Shown here: in pieces, positions 29,061-39,780 of the stretch | Layout of the letters: every line of letters begins with the position of its first letter | How positions within the stretch are numbered: the stretch's first letter is position 1 | Source: Spirogloea muscicola | Lineage: Eukaryota > Streptophyta > Zygnematophyceae > Spirogloeales > Spirogloeaceae | Direction: 5' to 3' | Length of the DNA stretch: 64,000 nt | NCBI GenBank assembly: GCA_009602725.1 | Contig: WELB01000141.1 | Span: 166,130 to 230,129, forward strand | The notes under the pieces: generated by a model | Seen by the model: the letters and a program-made list of their open reading frames with translations, nothing else | Told to the model about the DNA's origin: nothing | Databases searched by the model: none | Made by a program: the position numbers and the translations under genes

Positions 29061-31181
29061 TCAATCGGCTTGTCTCGTATGCAGAGTACTAGATTGACCA
29101 GCACGATGCACAACACTCTGCTGCACTGTATTGCTCTTCCGCCACAAAATGCTGTGGCAGGCAGAGGCAGCAGAAACTACAATGATCCAAAGAAGTGGTA
29201 ATCCAACAAGGCAACCACTTGGAGCAAGATTCAAGAGCGTCTGCAAAATTGGTAGCAAACCTGCACCAGTCAGTACTTATATGCAAGTGCCTGAACGATT
29301 CACAACTATTGACGTTCAGGAAGTACAAACTGTCTACGCGATACGCTTCATCTTCCCACAGTCAGTCGCTTTAAAGCGATGCTTGAGTTTGTTGCATATG
29401 ATGTTCACTCACAGTAGATGCTGCTGCAAAGTGAAAAATGGGAGCATAATATTGGTGACTGCTGTTTTCCACATAACCGTCAAAAGCCATGATCATAGTA
29501 ATTGCATGTATAATGAAGAAGGCAGAAGATGCGATTGCTGCATGCAGCACAATATAGGATGTCATCAGATTGCTTCAACCAAAGCATGTAGGGCTGCATA
29601 GGAATACTGACGACACTGTGTACATATAACAACTTGCAATGAAAATTGTCAACAGCACACTACTCAAGACATCGACTTTAACCAGTGGTAGTCAAGACTG
29701 TGCTTGGGCTTCACTAGACGTTGGTCTGACGGATTACCCATGGCCAGGAAAATAGGCATCTGGGGGCAAGCAGAGACATAGTATGTTGCTGGTCCCATTG
29801 CAGGGGTCATGAGGCTCAGGAAGAACAGCAACGAGTGGGCCAGGCCATGACCGAACCCTGCAGCTGCACTTGGCAGGGGTGTCATCAAGCAACCACACCA
29901 GTAGAGCAACTCAGAGCTTGCTCCGAGGAAGATGCATGTGGTAATCACCAAGGGAAGACATGGCTTCTGAGCCCATCGACTGATGGAGCTAAGAATTCAA
30001 TGACATTGTCCAAGTACCCTCTCAATCTACACCAATAACTTCCTGTACCACCAGAAGAGCAAAGCCAGACGCAGGACCTCCTAAAGGGCAGGTTCTAGCT
30101 TGCCAGCAAGGGGTTGCCTCCCTGACTTCATGCACAATCGAGTGCTCATGGGATGCAGACACCACCAGGAACCAAACTACACGGGTATACATTAAAGCAG
30201 ATCGTTCTTTGTGAGAGTCTGGGCATGCTAGTGCAAGTTCTTTACCTAAATAAATCTGCACCTTGTCACTGAAGGAAAGAGGCGCCTTTGATTGACGGCG
30301 AGCAATAAGTTGGAGAGCACGAAGTAGATGTCTGTATGCATGCAAGTAAAGATAGTGAGCATCAAGCAACTTGATGAGCTGGGGCTGTTGAAGTGGAGCT
30401 TACAAGCACGGCAGAGACCTACCAACTGACAGTGCAACTCTAAATCTGTGTGTGACTACGATTGTTGCTGCGCCGGAGAGGTTTCCACAGGTCTCTGGTG
30501 AAGGTATCAAGACGGCACAGCAAGACACACATGCTTAGAGCAGCATAAGAAGAGGAACAACACTCGGATTGTGATTTGGCGCTGCACTGCAGGAGGGTCA
30601 ACTCGCCTGGCAATTCGCCAGAGCCCAATGCGAGCCAACTCCTGACAGGCGACGGCCACGAGCAGGAGCAAGGCCAGGAACCATGTGGGGGGCGCAGAGG
30701 GCAGGAGCAGGCGAGTGAGGCCAGCAGTCGCGATGATGGTGATGAGCCAGTAGAAGGTGCTGTGCAGGGGCAGGCAGGGGAAGGAGCGGGGGGGGGAAGT
30801 GAGCTGGTGGCCTCCCGGGCTCGACAACAAGCTGGCGGGCTTTAGTTTCTCGAGGGGATCGGGCCTTCTTAGGCTCTGCCCAAGCGCTGAGCCCCAAAGT
30901 TCGCCTCAGCGCGAGCCTCTGAGGCGAGATGTGGAGGAAAGGCGTCGCCGGGCCTCTGCCGGAGACGCCCTGCAATTGCGACTGTCGCGCTCGCCGTGGC
31001 ACAAGCCCTCGGCCGCCCAGCAAGCCGACACGACGCAGTGGGGGCTGCGGGGGAGTGCTTGCTACTACCTGCAGAGCGCAGCGAGAGTGAGCACGGGCTT
31101 GGGCAGCAGCACGAGCGCTGCCAGCGCCAGCGCGGGGCCCAGGCCCACCAGCGAGCACCCCACGAACGCCGCCACCGTCAT
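29061..31181 (-). CDS. APH1: Gamma-secretase subunit APH-1
   Basis: APH-1 is a seven-span membrane scaffold of the gamma-secretase intramembrane protease. Exons (minus) are 31069-31181, 30607-30759, 30246-30331, 29738-29857, 29413-29537 and 29061-29240, giving 258 residues, near the family length. The start is MTVAAFVGCSLVGLGPALAL. Helices follow with TFYWLITIIATAGLTRLLLP and CQELARIGLWRIA. The signature GFGHGLAHSLLFFLSLMTPA carries the conserved intramembrane His. MGPATYYVSACPQMPIFL follows, and a second conserved His is in AFFIIHAITMIMAFDGY. LNLAPSGCLVGLPLLW forms the last span. The donor after exon 2 is best read as AG|GCGAGT (GC-AG), which keeps phase; a GT donor three codons later would not. 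Confidence 0.92.
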
Positions 31182-31640
31182 GGCTCCCCGCGCCCNGCGG
31201 CCGCCGCCTCCGCCGCCGCGGCGCGGGCGTCCGAGGCGAGGTCGCGGCGGGGGGCTGCTGCGCCCGAGTAGTGAGTGCTGTTTCCGCGTTCCTTGTTTCT
31301 TCTTATTTCTGCCGCTCTTCCCATGCCAGCAGCCACGTTCAGTCTCGCTCTCCACTCGTCTTTCCGACGGTCGGCGAGCCGCTTCTGGCCGTCCCGCTCC
31401 CCGGCCCGCTCCACCGTCGGCAACTGGCGGCCGCCTGGTGGCAGCAGTCGCGCCGTGCGCCGCCGGCCGTGTGGCTGTGCCTTCGCCCCAAAGCCCCCAC
31501 CACCATCAGCCCCACATCAAACCCTGCGGCGGCGGCGGCTCCGCCTGCGGTCAGGTGTCGAGCTCGGCCGCCTGCAAGGGCTGGCCACCACGAGGCTCGT
31601 TGCGCCGACGCCGGCAAGCTCGAGGTGCTGGCTTAGATCA
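31182..31640. other. APH1 upstream region
   Basis: This is GC-rich sequence upstream of APH1 (one N at 31196). Long plus-strand frames here are low-complexity and resemble nothing known. The LINE copy that follows separates it from mS37. Confidence 0.4.
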
Positions 31641-31965
31641 GATCGCCGGCTGCAGTGCGGATCCTCGTTGGGGCTTTCGACCTTTAAGGTGTCCTGCTAC
31701 CGTATGCGACTGTCTATGTCCCTGCAGCGCTCCCAAGCGCTTGCTTTGCACCGCCGCGCTGGTCGCGCCCTTGCAGCAGCCTCTGGCTTGCGCAGCGGGG
31801 TTGCTCTTCCTCCCCTCAGCTCATCTGACTTCCTACTGCTGACACGGGGGTATTGAGGGCGCCCTGTCTGCCTAGCCTTTGGCTCCGTCAGGAACACCTG
31901 TATGCATCTGGCTGGCATTTCACAGCCGATTCTTTCATATCAGCAGCCGCTTTCTTCTTTTTTTT
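31640..31965 (+). mobile_element. LINE 3' end with tail, 5'-truncated
   Basis: The plus frame reads CYRMRLSMSLQRSQALALH, RRAGRALAAASGL and LSSSDFLLLTRGY-stop (31854-31856), the shared LINE C-terminus. The tail contains the CTGGCATTTCACAGCC element (about 31909-31925) and 'ttcatatcagcagccgctttcttcttttttt' ending at about 31966 in a T-run. The whole piece lies within 100 bp of the mS37 start codon. Confidence 0.75.
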
Positions 31966-32059
31966 AAGGCGTCTGCGTCTCCAAGTCGGCAGCGGCGGTG
32001 GCTTGCTTGGAGTAAGTTTAGTCATCCCGTTGCGCTGGGCGGCCCGGCGGCAGTGCTCT

Positions 32060-32695
32060 ATGGGGAAGAAGAGCGAGGTGCTGCGCGTGAACCCGCGCAC
32101 ACTCGGCGGCCGCAAGGTGCTGTCCTGCTTCACCGAGATGATGGCCTTCATGTCCTGCCTCAAGTACGCCAGCTTCAACTCCGACAACTGCGGCGCTGAG
32201 AAGCGTGCTCTCAACGCCTGCATGGAGCTGCAGGCAAGCCCTTGCTGCCCCTTTAGCATGTCACCTGCTGCTAGCTCTCTGGGCAGCGTCTAACTTTCAC
32301 GCACGCAACGTGCAAGTCTGCTTATTGCCTGGTGAGTGCTGATGGTCATGCAAGTCCGACAACCGCTAGGATATCAGGATGTAGGTATTTGGCACAGTGA
32401 AGTTGGTGGAGAAGGGATGGAGACCACGTCAACCTGCTGCCTTTAACTGCTCGCATAGAGGAGCCAGCCTGTGAATGTACACGCGCACTGTGTGCAAGAA
32501 TCTCTTGCTGCTGCATGGGCACACCAGTGCAATCATGCAAACTGCCGTTGGCAAAGAAAGGACCGTCTAATTGCTGGCTGGCAGCGGACAGGCAATGATC
32601 AGAAAGCTTCGCTTGTTTTGCAGGCGAAAAGGAACAAACAGGTTCCGCCCATAAACTATCACTTGCAGAGACTCTCGAAGACCATGCGAAGATGA
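32060..32695 (+). CDS. Mitochondrial ribosomal protein mS37 (CHCH domain)
   Basis: This is a small twin-CX9C protein of the mitochondrial ribosome small subunit (CHCHD1/Mrp10 family), imported through the Mia40 pathway as inferred from the family. Exons 32060-32233 and 32624-32695 give 81 residues. The start MGKKSEVLRVNP is followed by Cys at 23, 33, 44 and 54, which form two exact CX9C motifs (CFTEMMAFMSC and CGAEKRALNAC). The C-terminus is basic: NKQVPPINYHLQRLSK. The intron begins with GC (CAG|GCAAGC). Other small CHCH proteins are possible, but the PPINYHLQRL tail fits mS37 best. Confidence 0.82.
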
Positions 32696-33243
32696 TGGAG
32701 TACGAACATATCCTACTTTCAGCTACTACAAGGCTTCCAGACGACCAACCGAGTACAGATTTAGCTCTGTTTGAAGGTCGGGTTGCTACATCTCCAAGAG
32801 TAGCAGAATCTCTTGCGTAGTGGTGGTATTCTTTTGTGGCACCTTGCTTACCTTGGATGCGGTGTCTTTACACAGCATACCTCCTTGCTGGTAAGCCCAT
32901 TGTTGATTGCTATCTCAGTGGCAGCTTATGACCACATCTTAGCTAAAGTTCTGTGAAGCGTATGGGGAGCCTTAAGTCGTGATGTGCACCTAAATTATAC
33001 GAATGACGTACTAGCTGGCAAATGCGTGTTGCAACACAGACTTCAGCACCTGTATCGCTGTAAATGACTAATGAGAAACTTGAAATTATCTGCTTGTAGA
33101 GATGCACTTATACCACCGCCTCCTTCAGAAGTGAAACAGGCAGTACAGCAACCACTGGCATTTCAAGTGTCCGGAGCCCTGCTGGGAATGAGGCCCAGAC
33201 TATGGTAACCATATTGTTATTTGGTCAAAATTTACAGGAGAGC
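32696..33243. other. Convergent intergenic region
   Basis: These 548 bp lie between the stops of mS37 (+) and CLPR1 (-). I see only untranslated-type AT-rich sequence and no repeat family. Confidence 0.6.
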
Positions 33244-35598
33244 TTATGTTGCGGGGTTTGCGGAGTTCATAGGGCGCTCTACCACTCGAATGCCCGCATT
33301 CTTGTCCCAAGCTTCTGCTGACAACGTGTCAGCCATCGCTTCTTGCCCTCTCCAAAGGACCTAACAGGCAATCGCAGAAAAACAAGGCTTGATCAGTCTG
33401 CACTCCGTGAACGAGGCAGCAATGAACAAGCACATACGGATGACAAGGTTGTATATGACCCTGCCCACCTTGTCTGCAACACCAAAAGCAATGGCCTTCT
33501 GAGGATTCATATAGTAGGGCCTCTCCATGACTTTTGATACTTTCTCCACGGGCTGATTGCCACAGAGAAATCTAGTGTCAGTGTGCGCACGGAAGTTGAC
33601 AGCTCATTACATCTGACAAATAGGAACATAAAGTGCACAAGCCCATGCACAAAGTTTTGCTTCTGAAAGCAGCCCATGGTTCCTCTCTGGAGGCCCAACA
33701 ATGCCTTACATTGCCTGTGTGACGTGCCAAGAGCTTCACAAGGCAATCCCGATTGTTGATAACCTAGCAAGATAAAGAATTGCAACTTCAGTGTGAGGCC
33801 AGAAGTGCGTCCAGAAGACGCCTGGCAAGTACTGCAAGGATGTAGAATCGATCACGTGCCACAGCAATGCCATCAAAAATTTAGGGTACGTGTTGTACCT
33901 CTTTTGCTCGGATGTGAACATCAATGGCACTCATCTGGCCAGTTGAGGGCAAGCGTGGCTGCTGAATCATGGCTGGAATTTGAATGGCAACTAGTCAATG
34001 CTGGCAGTATGCCTAAAGACTCATAGTTGCAGCTTTTCACACATAGTTGCAGCTTTGCATATATGTATCAAGTAACCTATCTTCCAATTATGTCACAGAC
34101 AACAAAGAAGTCCTCCAAAGAGGAGGCGTTCTCAACGACCTGTGGCATGAGGGAGCATGAATCTTCGGCCTTTTCCACCAGCTGCAAGAAGAAGGCAGGC
34201 CTGACCAATCGCAGCTCCTACGCCCACAGTTTGGATCTGAATGCCAGCCAGCGGCAGTCAGCCACCTAAGGAGCAGTAATAATTCTCCTCTGACTGTGCA
34301 TCCGAAATACAGGATTCCTACAATGAGATGGTAAAGACTCAGCTACTCAATCCAAGTCTACACCATGAGATCAGACTACGCTCCAAAACTTGTAGCTTGT
34401 ATGCTCCCTAGCTCTTGAACTAGGAGAAAGCTGTGCCAAATCGTCAAGTACCGAGTTTTTGACTTGTCTCATGGTGTCATAGATGGCAAAGCCTTCTGTC
34501 TCCATGCCAACCTGAAAAAGAATCAGCCAAGTAGAAGTCAGTGCCCATATACACTGAAACATCTACACAGGCAAATGAAATATCAACATGCCGCTGAGAT
34601 ACATGATTTCAGATTTCTAAGATCATGTATAATCTGCCGAGCTATGTATGTTTCTTGGAGACATACTGTTTCACCATCAGCACGTGATGTCCCAGTGGAG
34701 TTGATGTAGATGTAGGTTGGCTGTCTTGGGTCTAGCCACTGGAGATAGAGAATCTCAGCAATGACCAACTCTGTGACAGCTGGCACAAGCTGCAGTCGAC
34801 ATACCAGTAACCTTGTGAACCATAATCAGTACCATACACAAAGACACAGAGCCTTCGCTAGATACGACATCACAAATCATTAATAATAACACTTTATGAT
34901 CGCAGACGACCACACAGCCTTAACATCGGTGCATACAGTCAGTTCACGGTTGTTCTAAAAGGAGGGTTGCTTGTTAGGCCAAAACACCATCTGAGCACCT
35001 CTAGGGAAGCCCTGACAACCTTCAGCAGGATAATACAATCCTTATAAAACAAAGAAAACCTAGTATTTCGTATCAGGCTATGATTCCACCCGTGATGCAA
35101 CTGATCCCTACAGGCAGTCCACACGCTTACTGGCATGCCGATGTACACAATCCTGCTGTTGAGGAGAAGAGAAGGCAGGTCAGGCGGAGGCCGCCGCGGC
35201 CGGTGCTCGCCGTAGTTGCTGCCCCTCTCCACCTGTGCAGGCGCCGTCATCTGCCGCTGCACCATCTTGGCTGCCGCGATGTCCAGGAGCGGCGGGCCGT
35301 CGTATTTGCCTTTGGCTGCGTCGCTCAGCTGGTCTCGGCCCTCCTCCGAGGCGGCCGCCATCTCCAGCCAGGGGAGGAACGCATCCTGGAAGGGCGGTAG
35401 CACGGCGCTGGAACGGCGGGAGACCAATGACATGGTCCACCTCGAGCGGCCAGCGTGCGCGCCCGCGAGCCGCCCGGCTCCTGGCCGCCGCAGCGACGAG
35501 GCACCCGGGCCGCGGCTGTCCCAGCTGCCACAGGGCCGCCCGGCTGCCCAGGCGTCCGCCGCCTGGACACCGCACCGGGCGACAGAGGCTGCCGCCAT
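33244..35598 (-). CDS. CLPR1: Plastid Clp protease non-catalytic subunit ClpR1
   Basis: ClpR1 is a structural, proteolytically inactive ring subunit of the plastid ClpPR protease. Exons (minus) are 35131-35598, 34667-34789, 34452-34511, 34140-34236, 33899-33972, 33710-33763, 33469-33552 and 33244-33360, giving 358 residues. The N-terminus (MAAASVARCGVQ, Arg/Ala-rich) fits a transit peptide. Family matches are PPDLPSLLLNSRIVYIGMP, VPAVTELVIAEILYLQWLDP, YIYINSTGT, GMETEGFAIYDTM, QPRLPSTGQMSAIDVHIRAK, RPYYMNPQKAIAFGV and VLWRGQEAMAD ending AWDKNAGIRVVE. At the ClpP catalytic Ser position, the sequence is GAAIGQACLLL with no Ser, as expected of ClpR. The ending is extended by about 11 residues. 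Promoter telo-boxes lie at 35772-35793. Confidence 0.95.
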
Positions 35599-35771
35599 GG
35601 CGCGCAGCCCGCGAAGATGAAGGCGACGACCGCTTGGCCGGGGCAGCGCCGGCGGGGGCCGCCCGTCAAGGCCGCGCGCGAGGCCGGCCTGCGACAGCTC
35701 TTGGCAGGAGGACGTGGGGTGCGGAGGGTTTTGAGGTGAGCAGGTCAGTCACTCACTGTCGACCTTCGCTG

Positions 35772-35793
35772 AACCCTAAATCTTAACCCTAAA
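35772..35793 (+). promoter_or_regulatory. Two telo-box motifs upstream of CLPR1
   Basis: AACCCTAAA occurs twice (35772-35780 and 35785-35793), 13 bp apart and about 175-195 bp from the CLPR1 ATG. Confidence 0.45.
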
Positions 35794-35819
35794 TCTTAAC
35801 CTTCTGCCAACCCCACCAC

Positions 35820-36470
35820 CCCGGCGTCTGCTCTGTGGACAATGTATTGGCTTGAATTGGCCACCCATTTCCAATCATGCGCACCGCGCGCGCCTTCTCT
35901 TCCTGCCCGACCGCTAGGCCCTCAAGCCTCGAAGCGGATCGTCTCCGCCTCTGGGTCTCAGCGGAGTGCCTCGTTCCCTGCAGCAAGCTATTCCGGCCTG
36001 ATGTTGCTCACTCGCGGATACTGAGCCTTCCTTTGCATCGTCGTGTGATCTGCGCCATGGTTTGTATAGTGTAGTCCCTTCTCGGCACCACTTCCGTCAG
36101 GGCGATGTCTTTCCGCCGGCTAGCTACTCAGACTTGCATCTCCTGACTAGAGTGTACTGAGCGTTCCCTGGCTGATGTCTTAGTCCTAGTCCTTCGCACT
36201 CCGGCTCCATCAGACCTTGTCCATTCCTTTGGGTTGGCCTTTCCCAGCCACCAGTTAATCTGGCCGCGCTTCTTTCTTTGGCTTTGGACATTGTTCAAAG
36301 CCAAAGCCAGCCCTTTTTGGTATTCATGCATCGAGTAGTGACCTTTATGTTTTGACCCGTGGTTATTGAGCGGGTCAATCTGCTGTAGGTTATGTAGATT
36401 TTTAGATGTGCTTGCCTTTGTACCTGGCCATTTGGCCTACATTTCTTTCTAATACACGATCTCTCCTTTT
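35820..36470 (+). mobile_element. Stack of three LINE 3' ends (families D, C and A)
   Basis: A family-D tail (tggacaatgtattggcttga, about 35836-35900) runs into a C-terminal scrap ending LMLLTRGY-stop (about 36000-36023). A second scrap, GDVFPPASYSDLHLLTR, ends at about 36157. It is followed by the family-C tail 'tactgagcgttccctggctgatgtcttagtcc' to about 36290. A third piece (36318-36465) is the family-A end LYVLTRGY-stop with its tail, nearly identical to the reversed copy at 16020-16195. Each piece is 5'-truncated and inserted next to the previous one. Confidence 0.75.
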
Positions 36471-36471
36471 T

Positions 36472-38240
36472 GGGCTGGCTTTGCCAAGCCCTCTTCTCTA
36501 TGGGCAAGCACTTTCTTCTAATCGTCTCCGGTTTCCCTTTGTTTCGCAAGGTTCCCCTGCTGCTGGGCTGTGGCGGCCCGTCTATAGAGCCATCGGGGTT
36601 GATTTCCATTGCCGGTCATTCTCACTTCGGCGCCCCAGCGCCACAGCCCTCCGCCAGGGCTGGCTGTTCTCAAAGTTCCCCTTGGCACACCATCCCACAT
36701 TGCGGAGGACTTGCGTGAACGCCTGCAGCAACACCTTGCCCCCCTTCCCTCCCTTCCCCTCCTCGGAGATCCGCAGCTGGCGCTGGCCATCCTTACTCGC
36801 TGCATCGGTCAACGAGCTGGCTACCTGCAGCGGACAGTCGCCCCAACGGACATGGTGGGCGAGCTGTACAAGGAGTTCGACACCTCCCTCCGGCAAACCC
36901 TGGCTTCCCTGATTCAACACCCATCCTTCCCCTCACCTTCATCCTCCCTGCAGGCATCCCTTCCCACACGAATGGGCGGCCTGGGCTGCCGGTCACTTGA
37001 ACAGACGGCGCAGGCAGCCTTTCTCGGTTGCTGGCACCAGGTTGCCTCCCTTCTTCCCTTGCGCTTCCCTTGCCTGGCCGGCCCTGCAGCCGAGGTGGAG
37101 GAAGGCTCCTTGGCATTCCAAGTACAACTGAGGAGCATCCGGGAGTCAGCACTCGGCTCCTTCCCGTCCCTACAACCCCTCCTCACCCCCTTCTCAGCGC
37201 TTGCTCAAGCACCAGACAAAGCGGCACAGGCCAGACTCGTTGCGGCAGTTGAGGACGAGCGTCGCAAGGCGTTGAGGACGATGCCGGATATCAAGACCAA
37301 TCCAAGGAGTCTGGCACGTCTCACATCGCTCGCAACGCCTGGGGCAACGGATTGGCTCACCACACACGCAATCCACAACGCTTTCAAAATCAGCCCTGAA
37401 GCATTCCGGACGCTTCTCCAGCTGTTCCTGGGCCTGCCCCCGACCTGCCTGATTGGAGTAACTCAGTGTGAGTGTGGCTTCCGTACGGAGGGCGGAGACC
37501 TAGCCACCCACATGCTGCGGTGTCCCACAGGCCCTGAGGTGGTGGGCGTCCACAATCTCCTACGGGACGCCCTGGCGGGCTTGATGCGCGACGCCGGCTA
37601 CCGCGCCATCGTTGAAGTGAGCAATGTAATGCCCATCACCACGGATTCCCAGGGAGGCCATCACCGTCGCACCCTGGACATTGTGGGTGTACAACCTGGC
37701 GGAGGCCCACGAGCTTTGGTTGATGTGGTGGTGACTGAGGCATACAAGAGTTCCGCTTCCACACACATTGCTGGCCACGCAGTGGGAGGTGCTGAGCAGA
37801 AAAAGCTCCGACACTACTCAGACTACCCCCGCAGTGACCACCTCCTCCCGGCCGCAATCGACACTTTCGGCTGCTTGGGTCCTCGCTTCCATACCCTACT
37901 CGAGAACATAGCGAGTCTGGGATATGCACGACGCGAGGATATGCTCCCAGCCCAGATGGGTATGCCGGCAGCCTATCTGTCATTTCTGCGACGTCGAGTG
38001 TCAACCTGTCTGCAACGAGCTCAGGCGTATGCTCTGCATCAGAAAGCTGGTCGAGCCTTAGCTGCTGGCACAAGAGCTAGTCAATTGCCGTCCGGTATTC
38101 GAGCGTCAGCTAGCGACCTCTATGTGCTGACTCGTGGTTACTGAGCGGGTCAGCTTAGCAGCAGGTGACGTACATTTGTCCAATGTGCTTGCCTTTGTAC
38201 TTGGCCACACATGGCCTCCCCATCTCTTAATATACACGCA
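36472..38240 (+). mobile_element. LINE, family A: longest copy (post-RT domain and nuclease)
   Basis: A 511-codon frame (36609-38144) covers the C-terminal half of a non-LTR retrotransposon protein; the RT core is missing, so the copy is 5'-truncated. A zinc knuckle, CECGFRTEGGDLATHMLRC, lies at about residues 287-305. A nuclease-like domain then shows RRTLDIVG (Asp about 357) and ALVDVVVTEAY (Asp about 372), 14 residues apart, then EQKKLRHYSDY. That spacing fits the PD-x12-14-D signature of restriction-like endonucleases of early-branching LINEs. The frame ends SDLYVLTRGY-stop. The tail (gcgggtcagcttagcagcaggtgacg ... cttgcctttgtacttggccac) ends near 38240. The flank at 36472-36490 carries the hairpin GGGCTGGCTTTGCCAAGCCC from an older tail. 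The frame is intact over its length. Confidence 0.85.
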
Positions 38241-38373
38241 TTTTCCGCCAGCGCCGCGCCTGCGCCTCTCCCGCGCCGCGGGCCGTGGCCGGCGCCGGAG
38301 AAGGCGGCCGGCCTTCCTGCGCCGGCGCCCTTGCTCTTCCAGCCCGGAGAACACCCGCTGCACCCTGCGGGGC

Positions 38374-39780
38374 ATGTTGCGGGAGCAGCTCGCCAAGTTC
38401 AACAAGCAGCAGGAGCGCCTCGCCAAGGATGCAGCCGAGCGGCTCACTAAAGATGCGGCAACGCGGAAGCCCGCCGGGGCACCCCCGCCCGTGGCGACGG
38501 TATCGATTGTCACGACCACGAAAGTTGTCACCAGCAAGCCCGCCGTCCAGCAGGTTTCGGCATATGGCGCCCAGCACCAGCAGCAGATGGCCAAGTACAA
38601 GTTCCTACAGGAGAGCGACAAGTACGTCCAGATGGAGAACGTACGCCGGTTACCTGTTGGAGCACAGATGAAGAAAGTCATCGATCTTCTGCTGCTAGTG
38701 AGTGTTGCTGTCGCTGGTCTTCTTTAGTGGGCATGATACAATCTTCTGTGGAAATACTACAGACTGGTGACAAGGTTTTTGCTATTACTTCTTGTCGTAT
38801 ACGCCTGACAACGGTGTCAACCAGGGCGACGTCGTGCGGAGAAGCGACTTGTAAAGATGATGCACAGGGAAGCAAGCAGCAGCAAGAATTGCTGCATATG
38901 CCAACCAGCTCACGCAGTCATGACACATCTGGATGTGTCAGGAGAGAAAGGCATTCACAACGCAGGAGATATATAGTACCCTCTATGTCGATATTGATAA
39001 GAATGAGGAACTTCAGGACAATCTGAAGTCCAATGTCAAGGTCGCCTTTGATGGGACCCGATACTCTTACAAGGCAAGCAGTTGGCCCCAAAAGATTCTG
39101 GCCCCTCTTGTTTGCCCCCTGAGAAGGAGCAGCAACTTTCAATGCAAGTGCACGGTCTTCTTTTCTGTTTTACATCGTCTTGCTTGTCTGCCATCATGTC
39201 ATTCCCTCGCACTTATGGTTGTTCAGCTGACATCCATTGTCATGACCAGGCCAAGCATGAACTGGAAAACAAGGAGCAGCTTTTAAAACTCATACGACAA
39301 ATCTTGGATGGAACCCCTATTGCTGACATCAAGGACGCGTATCCAGGGGTTCTGAATGATGTGCAGGTCAGTCAACGCCTGGGCTTATTTCCATAGTGGT
39401 CACCAGCTAGTATTGCCTGTGACTGCTGTGGTCTAGTTGTGCAAGTGCCACTATCATGGTTGTTTGCATTTTGATGAAAGGTCATTGCCTTGCCTTTGCT
39501 GCTACAGGAACTTAAAGCAGCTGGCCAGATTTGGGCAATAACAAACACAGACAACAATGAGGAGGTAGTGTATCCCAATGATCCCAAACTCATGGGTTTC
39601 AAAGTGGAAGACGACCTGAAGCAACTGCTCAGGAGCATTGAGCATCCTCGGGAGTTTGTAGATGTTGAGCGAGAGTTGATTAAGGCTGGCATTAAGCCAG
39701 TGTCTGATCCAGCCCGTCGCCAAATGATGGCTGCTGTTAGGAAGCAACAGCCTAAGCCCAAGCAGAAACAGCGGAAATGA
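38374..39780 (+). CDS. General transcription factor TFIIE subunit beta
   Basis: TFIIE-beta is a winged-helix subunit that helps RNA polymerase II open promoters. Exons are 38374-38697, 38942-39073, 39250-39366 and 39508-39780, giving 281 residues. The start MLREQLAKFNKQQERL resembles plant TFIIE-beta. Then come VRRLPVGAQMKKVIDLL, KAFTTQEIYSTLYVDID, VAFDGTRYSYK, ENKEQLLKLIRQILDGTPI, DIKDAYPGVLNDVQELKAAG and DVERELIKAGIKPVSDPARR. The second intron begins with GC (AAG|GCAAGC). The predicted stop at 39778 follows a basic stretch. Just after it, another frame encodes KVTNAHMPELF (39790-39822), which is the usual C-terminal motif of this family. The frame has therefore shifted or a small splice is missed. 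A LINE ends about 130 bp upstream of the ATG. Confidence 0.92.

Noticed and set aside
34583-34786. Catalytic ClpP
   Set aside because: The INSTGT and GMETEGFAIYD segments and the lack of the active Ser in GAAIGQACLLL identify ClpR1, not a proteolytic ClpP.
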